NCBI RefSeq assembly: GCF_921293095.1
Contig: NC_060259.1
Span: 75,264,120 to 75,328,119, forward strand
Direction: 5' to 3'
Length of the DNA: 64,000 bases
Origin: Ischnura elegans
Lineage: Eukaryota > Arthropoda > Insecta > Odonata > Coenagrionidae
Shown here: positions 36,501 to 48,500 of the stretch, piece after piece
How the letters are laid out: each line of letters starts with the position of its first letter
Numbering within the stretch: the stretch's first letter is position 1
The notes under the pieces: model-generated
Told to the model about the DNA's origin: nothing
The model's database searches: none
Seen by the model: only the letters and a program-made list of their open reading frames with translations
Made by a program: the position numbers and the translations under genes

Positions 36501-39500
36501 GAAAGGTATTGATTGTGATTCGTTACCCACCATTAGTGTATTCATAATATACAAATTATTTCGTTCTAGAAATACCGGTTTAGACTAATGGCAATGTTCA
36601 ATTTTACCTCATTTGAAAAAGGCCAGATTGGCGCCTATGCGATGCCACTCCACGAGACATCACAGGGACCTAGTTTCTACACGAGAGGATCGGAGTTTTA
36701 CATCGTCTGAGGTTACCAATGCATGCATGAGGCACAGAGCTCAGGGAAACATGTCTTAATAATCACACAGTCTGTTTGATAAGGTATTAATAATCCATAT
36801 ATAAGCCAAGCGCTACCAGCTAGCATGGTACTCTGCTACCTGCTAGCATCCTGCGTCGTAATAGCGCTCAGAGCCTCGCCCCAAGGTCACCTCATTTGCG
36901 GCAGCGGGAACCAGAACGACGTCACGCGGAGTTTTTCCCGGCATTCATACTTACCCGTCGCGTTTTCGCGCGCTTGAAAATTTTCACTTTTAATTTAATC
37001 GCGAAAAATAGATATCGTCTTATAAAACTCTAAAAGCTTAAATACGTACTTCAGGAGTATTAATATTTCGATTTAGGCAATAAAAAATAATAGGAAACCA
37101 CCCTATTTGAGCATTACTCCTCCGTCGTATTTCTTCTTCTTCCCGGTATTTATTTTCCTGCGCAAAATGCTTAAATAAAGTCAGAAATATGTCGTGTTTG
37201 GTCTTATTCTTTTTTAAATTACGCGAACATTACTAATATTTCAATCCAATAAAGGTGTAATAACAATTGCCGAAAGTCATTGTTAGACACCTTTCGGGCT
37301 AGTAGATGACTCATGCAGCAGTTGACCTCGAGAACGGGGGAAATTCGAAGCAGGTAGGTAGAAAAAGGTCAGTGGGTGAGAAAAGGGGGTGGGTGCGAGA
37401 CACGTTTTTATTTTTCTCGCGTAACTTGATATTTTTTGAAGCTAAGGTTTTTGTAATACAATCCCTGCGCGAGCTGGGATCTTTTGTTTGATTTCGGAGA
37501 AGAGGAAATCGTCAAGAGTGGGTGAGGCGAATGCTGAATGGAGGGGGATAGCAGATCGTGGGAAATGCGCCAATGTCACTATCCCACGGCACTGAGTTCC
37601 TCCCTATGGTAGTTTCATCTCCTGGGGATGATTCAAAATAAGTGCCTGTCATTATTAGCCACAAAGGACACACGGCAAACACCTCCTCTCATTTTATCAA
37701 AAGATGGATGCGGGAAAATGGTCAGTGGGGAGAAAGAGGGAAGGGTGAAACACGATTCTATTATTTTCCGGTAACTTGATATTTTTTTCAAAGCTGAGGT
37801 CTTCGTAATACGATCCCTGCACGAGCCGGGACCTTTTTTTTGTTTTCGGGGAAGAGGAAATCGTCTGAAGGTGTGGGGCGAACGCTGAATGGATGGGGAT
37901 AGCGGATCGTGGGAAATGCGCCAATGTTGCTATCCCACGGAACTGAGGTTCTCCTGATAGGGGACACCTGGGATTTTCGGATTTTTTTCATCCGATCAAT
38001 TTCGGTTCCCCACGTCGAACTCTTTTCACCGTTCGAACCCGTGAATTTGATGTATTTCGTCAGCTTGCCTAAAACGGCGCTGCATGCACTAGACGACTAG
38101 AGTTCTCATTTTTCCGAATCAACTACCAACGACGTGCGAGCGACAGTGTATGACGCGAAATTCAAAGTATTCGAGGTATTCGAGACGGTACCTTAACTAT
38201 TATGGCATAACTATTCGAGATCTCGAATATCGAATACTTTCTATTATTCGAGGTATTCGAGTATTCGCGGATACTATTCGCACATCTCTAGATTTTTCAC
38301 ATCATAAATCGATAACAAAAAGCCTTTTCTATGAATTATACTGATAATAACCACCGAAAACATTTAAATAAGACCACTACAGACAAAAAACGGCGGAAGA
38401 AACAAAAGAGAACATTTTTTTCGTGACTTATGAAAAAGGTTTGAATTTACGAAACTCGATTTTACGAAGTGCCGATTTTCCGGTCCCACTGACTTCGTAA
38501 AATCAAGAGTTTACTGTATATGAGTCATTCTTGAACGTGTAAAATATTTACTACATGTACTAAAAATGCTGTTTCAAATAATTTTGTTCACCCTTCACTT
38601 CCACAATAAATTCTCACCATCAACTTCAATGTTATTTAACTTTGGAGAAAATTTCCCCTCCAATTCCAAACTCATGTATTCCTGGATATAGTAAAAAAAT
38701 CAGTAATATGTAATTGGCTGACAAACAAAAGGGGCCTTTGCTGATTATACTGACAATTTTCTCTTAATAACCTCATTGAGCCCATTCCAATAATGTATAT
38801 TTTATCACCTTATACTGACACTGAAAGTGCCACTCAAAGATTTATTTCATCTGTTCACTGAAGGTGAATTAGCATTAGCATCAGTTACTAGCATTTTAAA
38901 ATTCCTTCTACCAAATTAAGGGTTTACAAACTATTTTTAATCATTTTATATTAAATTTTAAAAATCTGTAAACTATACCAATCCATTACAAAATAATTTA
39001 TGCCAAAAAAGTGATGATTAATTAATTAAAAAATACAGGAGGTACTTCTAAGCCTGCCCAGTAGAATATCATGGAAAACCAATATTCATAAAGTGAAATA
39101 TGAATTATGAATGATTGAAGTGTTTTAGCAAATTCATAAGCATGAGCTTATTCATGATTTAAAAGGCTCATCATTCACGGAAACAATCTAGATTGCTTAA
39201 ATAATAATTTCAAAGCTTAGTAATGGCAATGCCTTATTTTCTTAGGTGCAGCATACAAATAAATTGTTTCCAAAGCCAATATTATGCATTAAGGGAGCAG
39301 ATGAAACTCAGCCATTTCACATCCTCACAACTTCCCAAAGTGCACTAAAAATATCAGTAGATAATCCATCAATAATAACATGTACAAGATGTTTTCAAAT
39401 CTTAAAACCTCAATTAATTTTAATTCTTACATAAAGAAGCATTTGTAACTTTGAATTGATGATTAGACTTACTGAAAGATGGAAGACTTACTGAAATATT

Positions 39501-42500
39501 ACTTTGAAAAAGTGAACACACTATAGCTAAAATAATAAAAATATGAGATTATAAGATAATGATATCACTAAAAATATAAAAATAAATTTTCATTCTAATT
39601 AAACAGATCTAAAAAAACAGGGGAACAAGATATACCCAATAAACAAAGAAAGAGTGCATTTTTGAAATACAAATCCACAATTTTGATTTCTCCTGACGAC
39701 GTTCCCAGTAAGTGGAATGAAATGTTGAGACAAATATTAAGCACGCAGACGTACACCCAAAAATGGATTATAATAGTGCATCTAATCGCTGCGAAAACCT
39801 TTAAACTACAAATCTACAAGTTCATTCTTGACAAAAAAGGACAAATGTCTAAACAAGATTTTGCTTCATTGATGAAATGATACATGAGATTTTTAAAAAT
39901 CGTTTAAGTATTAGGCACCAAAAAAGCAACACAATTTTAAGACCAATAATAGTGAACACAAGAACTGATAAAAACTGAAAAGGAAAGCTGAGTTAATATA
40001 AACTAGAGCCGTGGAAAAGCTTAGAGTTTAAGTGCAATGAACCGAGTCAGGCATGATTAATTATCCAGCATATTGGCACAGGTCAAAGCCAAAACATTGA
40101 AAATACAGGATTAGAATTTTAACTATCGCAATTCCTTCTTTTTCATATGAATTTGAATGCTTGGCAATGACACATTGAAAGAATTCCTTCCCTAGCCATT
40201 TTTTTTTCATTTTCATCACTGCCCCAGCATTACTTCTATTAAATACCTAGGCCTGAAAGGTAAAAACATCAATTGGTCTAGAGAAAAATTGGGAAAAATA
40301 TGCACGCAAATGAAAACATGAACATCCTGACTGAAAATTAGAAATAAGGTCCATGTAATATACTGCACCATCTGCACCTAGTCCTGCAAAAATAACCGAT
40401 GAAATTATTACATACATTTATATAATTCCCTCAAAATGGACCATAACATTGATTTAATCAGAGGCAAGCCAAAATCAACGAAGCCATGAGGGAGGATGAG
40501 CCCAAAGCCTGCATCTCAGTGCAACATCCATCTTAATTGTTATGATACAAATGGGCACTGAGAATGGCAAATGATACATGGTAATGGCAAATTATATTAG
40601 CATTGAAATGTGGATTGTAAAATGAAAAACAGAACGGGGGCAGCTATGGAAACTGAATCATATAGATAGGTCTCAAATAGAGATGGGTCAAATAGCAGAT
40701 TTCTCGAATTCGAATATCGAATTCGAATATTAAATCTTTGCTCGAATATTCGAATACCTCGAATTTCGAATACCTCGAATACTAAATGATGAATGCTGGT
40801 ATGTTTGACTCGGTTGCCTATGCAGCAAGCAACAAAAGATTTTGGGGAGTAATTTTGATTTCCTTTAAATGATTCGAACAGGAATTTAGCTGATTAATGA
40901 ATATTTTAATTTTATGGAAACAATTGGGCATATAATTAATTCAACTAACATCGCTTTACCCTCACTCCTGCTGCCAAGTGCTAGCTGACAATTTGAGGCA
41001 TTTTGCAAAATACAAGCTCTTTTCCACCGGATTTTCTTCAATTATTTTCAGTCCATCTTTGGGAGTTCTCAGGAGATAAGAAGATAAATTGGAATTGCTA
41101 TCAGGGAGAAACAAAATATTCTGAGAAAATATCCCTTTGTCTGGGACTGTAACAATAAAGATTTATAGCACCACTCATAAATTGTAACTTGATATATGTT
41201 TTCGGAAAAAAATACCGCATCAACTTCAGAGAAGCTCTGCTGCTCAAATCGAGTTTCGCCAGAATGCTAAGTCTCCGTCCAATTTTGACATTTATTTCCT
41301 CGCGTAAAATGCTTAAATAAACTCAGAAATACGTCGTGTTTGGTCTTATTCTTTTTGAAATTACGCGCACATTACTAATATTTCAATTCAATAAAGGTGT
41401 AACATCAATTGACGAAAGTCATTCTTAGACACCTTTTGTGCTAATAGATGACTCATGCAGCGGTTGACCTCCACAGAAATGGGGAACTTCGAAGCTGGTA
41501 GGAAAAAAAAGGTCAGTGGGGGAGAAAAGGGAGGGCCCGAAAGACGTTTCTATTGTTCTCGTGTAACTTGGTATTTTTTCGAAGCTAAGGTCTTCGTAAT
41601 ATGATCCCTGCGCGAGCTGCGACCTTTTTTTTATTTCGAAGAAGAGGAAAGCCTCAGAGGGGGGGCTAGTGCTGAATGGAGAGGGATACCGGATCTTGGG
41701 AAATGCGCTAATGCAAGTATCCCACGGAACTCACACAGCTGTTGACCTCCAAGAATGGGGAACTTCGAAGCAGGTAGCCAGAAAAAGGTCAGTGGGTGAG
41801 AAAAGGGGGGAGGGCGTGAAACTTGTTTTTATTGTTCTCGTAACTCGATATTTTTTTCGAAGCAGGGGTCTTCGTAATGCGATCCATGCGCGATCTGGGA
41901 CCTTTTGTTTGATTTCGGAGAAGAGGAAAGCGTCAGAGTGGGTGAGGCAAGTGCTAAATGGAGGGGGATAGCGGATCGTGGGAAATGCCCTAAGGTTGCT
42001 ATCCCACGGCACTGAGGTTCTCCTGGTGGGGGGAATCGGGGATTTTCGGATTTTTTCACCCGACCATTTTCGGTTCCCCTCGTCGAACTCTTTTCACCGC
42101 TAAAATCCACAAATTTGATGTATTTCGTCAACTTGCGTAAAACGGAGCTGCGAGCACTAAATGACTACAGTTCTCTACATTTTTCCGAGTCAACTACCAA
42201 CGACGTGCGTGCGACAGTGTATGATGCGAAATTCAAAGTATTCGAGGTATTCGAGGCGGTACTTTCGCATAACTATTCGAAACCTCGAATATCGAATACT
42301 TTCTAATATTCGAGGTATTCGAGTATTCGCGGATAATATTCGCACATCTCTAGTCTCAAAGCAACGACAGAGGAAGGCCGGCCATGGCGTGCATTACCAT
42401 ACAAATCCCAAAATAAAGCTAGAGAAAAACTAGACAAACACTGGCACAAGACTAGAACCAACCATCCCAGCTGATGCAAGCACTAGGAAAAACAGGACTG

Positions 42501-45500
42501 GACATAACAAAGACAATTTCCAAGAGCGGCATGCTCATTGAGAGAAGGATAGATGGCAATGCCCTTGGTCAGCACCAAGAAAAGGTTATGATGAAGACTT
42601 TGGAGTGATAATCATGGAAGACAGAGGACATGAACCAAAAAACTGGTTAAAATGACTGGTTAAGGAAGATTAATTTACAGGAAAAAAAGACATTTTGTCA
42701 AAATTTTTGAAGCATATAATTCATGCAGGACAGGCATAGTATTGGCATGCTACATGTCGTGCAGCCCAAAATTGCAGATTTTTTCCCATTAATTTCTTTT
42801 ATGCAGCAATAATGTGCGAACAGCACCACATTTTTTACATTCCAACCATGTTTGCCACTCAATGTTTAGAGTACACCATTTAAAAGGAAAGTGACTCAGT
42901 AGGTTGGTTGATATGGGTTTGATATTGTCTGCTGTCACGTGTAAGTTATCAAGCTTTGATTGAAGCCAGCTTAAAAAGCATAGGATACTGATCACACTTA
43001 ATTATTCTAAATTATATTAACATGGAAAAAGTTTCAATCACACCAAAACTCAATAATTAACAATAGTAAAATTAAAACTATTATAGGGTAGGAGACTGTA
43101 CTTGAAGTGCCCTACACAAAACACCAATGCAAAAGGGTGCCAAATTCACCTTGAACATCCACAAGTATAACATTTACACCTTAATCCTATAAATTCAAAA
43201 TAAGAAATAGGCAACTAAGGCCCTAATAAACATTCACATAACATACTTAACCCTCATAGTGCTATCCTTCTTCCAAGGGTACTGGCTAGAAATTCGGAGG
43301 TTATTTTAATAATTGTGCGAAAAATCCACAGAGGAAAAATCATTCGCCTTGACCGGGATTCGAACCCGGATCCCTCGATTTCCGGCCGAGTGCTTTAGCC
43401 AGTTAAGCTACCGAGGCATCATTCTCCCCTGCGGAAATTTGTGGACTATACCGGACAAGGTAGGTATACCAGACAAGGTTAATAAAATTTAGCAACAACA
43501 AAAATACAATACAAAGCTATTTTATCACATATCCATACCTGGTTTTTTTGAAATTGATGAGGTTAAACTGGTTAATATTTATAAAATATTTTTACATTTA
43601 CTAAAATAAGTTATAGAAAATTAAATAATGGACTACATAAGACCTGATATATCAGACTGCCGCACTTTTTGCCCGAACGGCAAAAGCCGATATATCGCCC
43701 CGCCGCACTTAAAGGGTTAAGTTATAGGAAGGCAATAATAAGTACTCAAGGAGCCCCCACAAAAAAATCCTCCACACAAACATATGGACTTGACTATGAA
43801 TGAAAATTATGAACCAGTAAAATGGGATTAATTATGTACAGAGTTATTTTGAAAAAAAAACCTGATAGATCACTTTATTAATTGCATATAAAGAACCCTC
43901 TGTAATATCTCACCACAAACAGGTATATCACAGTGTTGCCACCTGATGGTAGGATCCATAGTGTAGCACCAGGGCATTGGCTCTTCTCCACCGGCGTTGC
44001 GACAAAAATTTTCAGCGCCTTGCATCTCAGGGAAAACATCAGGTGGGCGATTATGGGTGTGAGGGTCTTGACTCTCCCACCGTTGGCATGGCAGTCCCGT
44101 CTTGGTGATATTCATGGTGCCTTGATAGAAGCGGCCTCTATCACGCACGCAGTCCACTGAAACCGTCCCAGAATAAAGCTTGAGAAAACTTATCTACTTC
44201 AAAAATTACTTCGTTTTACAGTGGGCAATCAAAAATGCATTTGGATCTGATATTATCCAAAGATCTGACACCCGAAATCAAGTATCCCGTCCAGATCCAA
44301 AAGAAAATCCTGGATCCATCCATCCCTAATATTAAATCATAATTTTCCCCCAGGTTTTAAAAATACAAGGTACAACAAAATCTGGAAAATAGAGTCACAC
44401 CACATTCTATTTCCTCTTTGAATTTCTACCTTACGCCTGGAATATAGTTAAAGGAACCTACCAGTAACCTCTTCCATTTTAAGTTCGGTAAGTTTGGCAT
44501 GAGAGCAGACTCTTGAGGAACTTGAATATTGTGGTAAAGATTCACAAATTGGCAACTGAAAGTGGCCCCTGGACTTGAAGTAAACTCCTCTTTGCTTGCT
44601 GTCCTCAATGAGTGCCCAATCATTGAAGCAGAAGAGCTGCCTTACGGCAATGCAGTCCTCTCGACACAATGGGAGGCCTATGGGATATCCATCATGGAGC
44701 TCACACTGAGGGAATGCATACGTGCACAGGAGTCTCTGCAAAGATATATTGATTGTCATCACAAGTTATGGAATGATACATACGTAATTGCAATCACTAA
44801 TAAGTAGAGGTCCGTGAAAGTGGTTTTATTTTTTGCTAAAATTTGTTTTAAAACCATGTGATTTCGGTGTTATAGAAAATCTTGGCGGTGTTATTATAAT
44901 GCTGATTTTTCCCAGGTTTATAGGCATTTTATTATTTTATGGTACACGTTTCATGAATACTTATGCTTTTATTAAGCATTTTATATAACATTTAACAAAA
45001 TTTCGATTGTACAAAATTTCTGATAAAACTACATGAAAGAAATGGTTCAAGTATGTAGTTTTGGCGAATACGATCTGCAAACGGCAAATCCCCACTACCT
45101 TATATGTGTATACTTCAAGAGCCATTCCAGAATTTTTGCATTGTCAAGTTTCTCTTCACTAAATAAAGCCTTTAAAAATGCTTCAGTGGTAGCAGCAACA
45201 AGCTCCTCCTTCGCTTTCTTTGACTGAGTGACTGTGTGTTGCAATGATAGCTGTCATTTTGCAGGTCCCCTTTCTTTAGATTTGACTTTTTCGCTAATCA
45301 ACCCAAAATCTCAAAAAAACGCGAAATTTTGTTATAATTTACCGATTTTGCGTTATTTCGCGATATCGCATCTTGCGTAATTCACGGACCTCTACTAATA
45401 AGTGCTTACTCTTTCACAAGTCCATGAAGCCTAATCCAGCAAATTACCTCCAACTGCTGTCAACAGTTATTTTAAATTAAAAGGATACCGAAAAAAGGCT

Positions 45501-48500
45501 GTCACATTACCTCTGCAGCACTCCGGCATGGCTCCCGTAGCTTCACCACCATTTCTTCCCACAGGCCTGAAGTTATCTGCTCATTTAGCCATCCTCCCGG
45601 ATTGTCATGTGATATGTTAAACCACACCAGCCCAGTACCATTAAGGTAATGCTTGCAGATTTTTCCATTGTATGGAGCACAATAGCCAGGAGGAGGAGTC
45701 AAAGGCTTTGTCACTAAAAGAGAAGGATGGAGAATATCATTGAATGCATGGACTCACCAAGGATTTGGCTCACCATAAACAAATAACCGCAAAATTGCCA
45801 TCAACATAACACCACAGAATAAAAAGCTATCACTGAAAATAGGACATATGTTGAGAAATGTAACTTAAGGCTAATAGTTCACAAAAATTAGAGATATCCA
45901 CAATAATCTGATGACTCATTAAAAAAATTTTCACTACTTTGAAGGGTTCTAGGACCAGTAATATCCATTGAAAGTGTATCTTGGTGTATAACCTTATGTA
46001 TCAAATGCACATTACTTCCTCAGCATCAAGCATCCAAGTAATTAAGGGAAAAACAACACAATTTCTTCATGAAACCAAAAACACCACACCCTAACTAGGA
46101 AACACTTCAATTTAAAAAACATAACAACAAAAAAAACACCAATTGTCCCTAACCTCTAAGTACAGATATTTTATCCCCTAAACTGATGTTTCTAGAACTG
46201 CGGTGAGTCTTTTTTTTTTACACGAAGAAGTCTTTCACTCCTTTTAGTAAATGTCTCAAGGAATTAGATTTTTTTAGCATTTATAGTGTTGGTTAGAACG
46301 TAGGTTTCTGCGGCGATGGTTTGATCTCTGCATTTATTCCAGGTTTCCTTCCGTGTCAGCTTGCTTGTAGACAACAGTTTCGCTGGCTGTCCTGCCAGCA
46401 TCTTCAGGTCGAAGGTGACCCCTTCCTTCGACCAGAAGACGCTGGCAGGACAGCCAGCGAAACTGTTGTCTACAAACAAGCTGATGCGGAAGGAAACTGG
46501 GAAGAAATGCAGAGATCATTTATAGTGTTTGCCAAACAATATACAATCAATACAAGAAATTATAAATAACTTATATTTTGCATTAAGACCCTAAAATATG
46601 AAATAAGAACATTCCAAAACAGGATACCAGTTATTTTAAAAAATGTGAATTTTTCCTCACCCTCCAAACTTGCAATATTTGATGCAATAGCCCATACATT
46701 TAAATAAATATGTATCCATAATTTGCTAAATAAATATTATCATGCTTTCCTAAGGGAAGCAATTGTGGAAAGCTCCTGAGAGAAGGAAGAAGGAAGTAGT
46801 AGGAAGTTTGTACCATAGAGAGGTGAGAAGATAAAAAGAAGCATACAACATACCTTTCACAACTTGATGAACTTTGAGCACAAAAGATCTTGAGTCAACA
46901 GTGTGATTTTCACCGGGAGGTTCGTTTTCTGCAATGCAAGTGTAGTTTGTGCTTTCCGTGGCATTCAATCGAAGTACAGAGCGGGAGTAGAGGTTAAAAG
47001 CCCTATGCTCTGGAGGCTCCTCTACCTACAAAACACAGCAGAATAGGACGGAATTGGCTTTAGGCCATTATGTGACAAGCTAAGCATCCATTCAAATGCT
47101 TAAGCTAATACATGCACTTCACTTGGCACTCACACCCTCATTTTCTTGCAAATCATAGTATACATATTCCCATACACAACTGGCACTTGAGATTTGTGAA
47201 GAATATCTTTTATGGCTAACAGTACTCTCAGAGCAGAATGTATTTTACCTTCCTGCAACAGTTGATGCTAAAACATACAAAACTTTCTGCAAGTACATTA
47301 AAAACTTACCCCTAGTTCACCCTTTCAACAATAACAAAACAAGCAATTCTCGCAAAACCTATGAATAATGAAATGCCATAAAGAAAGATTTTCAAAGCAC
47401 TGCAGAAACAAGTTACTTTGTACGCAGTCACGTGCACGGGTGCAAGTTAAATACACCAAGGGATGAAGTTCGCCATGAAAAAATATACGTATAAATTCTT
47501 TCCGACAGTGGCTTATAAGCACGACCCTTGCCACATATGCCACAGTATGGACTTGCGACGCCAACATCTTGTTCGGTAAAACCCATACCGAAGTTTGCTC
47601 TGAGAAAATGGCTTAGTAGTGTAACTGGCTAACATACCTGACCTGCAATGGGGAGATCCGGGTTCGAATCCCATCTAAGTCAAGTATTTTTTCATGGCAA
47701 ACTTCATCCTTTGGAGTATTTAAGAAAGATTTTACTAAAATCCTTATAACCAACTCATAAGGCCGTTTTACACGCTACACAGAATTGCACAATCTGATGT
47801 ACCAGCGAAGGCGCAATCAAAATTGCGTCGTGTAAAGCTGTGAATTGCAAGAACACATGCGAGAATGCGTGGATGCGAGATGGCAAAAACCGGGCTTATT
47901 ATATCCGTTAGAATCCCCTTTGTAAAATGGAAGCGATCGCACTCTAGCTGCATTCACGGGAGCACCGACTTCCTGTTTTCCCAGCCTCGAAGTGTGTGAC
48001 TGCGCTCTGTGATCACGGATTTACATCCCGTTGCAACCCAGGCAACTTGTGCAAGACACGACTATGTAGCGTGGTGCCTGACAGTGTAGTTTCCGACTTC
48101 GAGCAGTGGTTTTGAAGCAATCATGCCAGCCACTTTTCTGTATCCGTGATTACATGGCCACAGATGTGTGGTTTTCAAAACCAGGCCTTACATGGAGCAT
48201 TAATAATACGGCTATAACCATGTTATCGCCGCTAAAAAGATCGCAAACTGGCGAAGAAAGCTCTCAATGAGTCTGGGAAGCACTCTAAAATAACATAACA
48301 GCATAAATAAAAATATATTGTTTGTTTTACGCACATTATGAAAACTACAAGGCATTAAAGTGAAAATTTGGGTTATCCATGTTTTCCAATTATTCGTGCC
48401 GTCTCTCCCCATCATTAGCCCAGATAATCAGGAGTGTACTGTACTATCTAAAAAATATGGTAGATATTCAAACAAATGAGTGAATAAAAAGAAACATAGC

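Larger units (their letters stand above)
30976..38516 (+). mobile_element. pogo/Tigger-type element (outer), with nested insertions
   Basis: TA-flanked inverted ends: CAGTAAACTCTCGATTAT... at 30976 and, read inward from 38516, CAGTAAACTCTTGATTTTAC. Repeats of CGATTATACGAAGTT lie near the left end. A reading frame at about 32039-32368 (acidic, DDEDESE and [14 protein letters not shown]) looks like the C-terminal end of its own transposase. It is interrupted by elements at 32433-34693 and 36226-38290; without them it would be about 3.2 kb. Confidence 0.85.

Noticed and set aside
43344-43418. Functional tRNA gene (cloverleaf, GGA anticodon loop)
   Set aside because: Position 33 is C, the acceptor stem has a mismatch, and the downstream sequence looks SINE-like, so it is listed as a tRNA-derived element.
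47609-47683. Functional tRNA gene (TGC anticodon loop)
   Set aside because: Anticodon stem mismatch, C at position 33, and a repeated SINE body follows directly.
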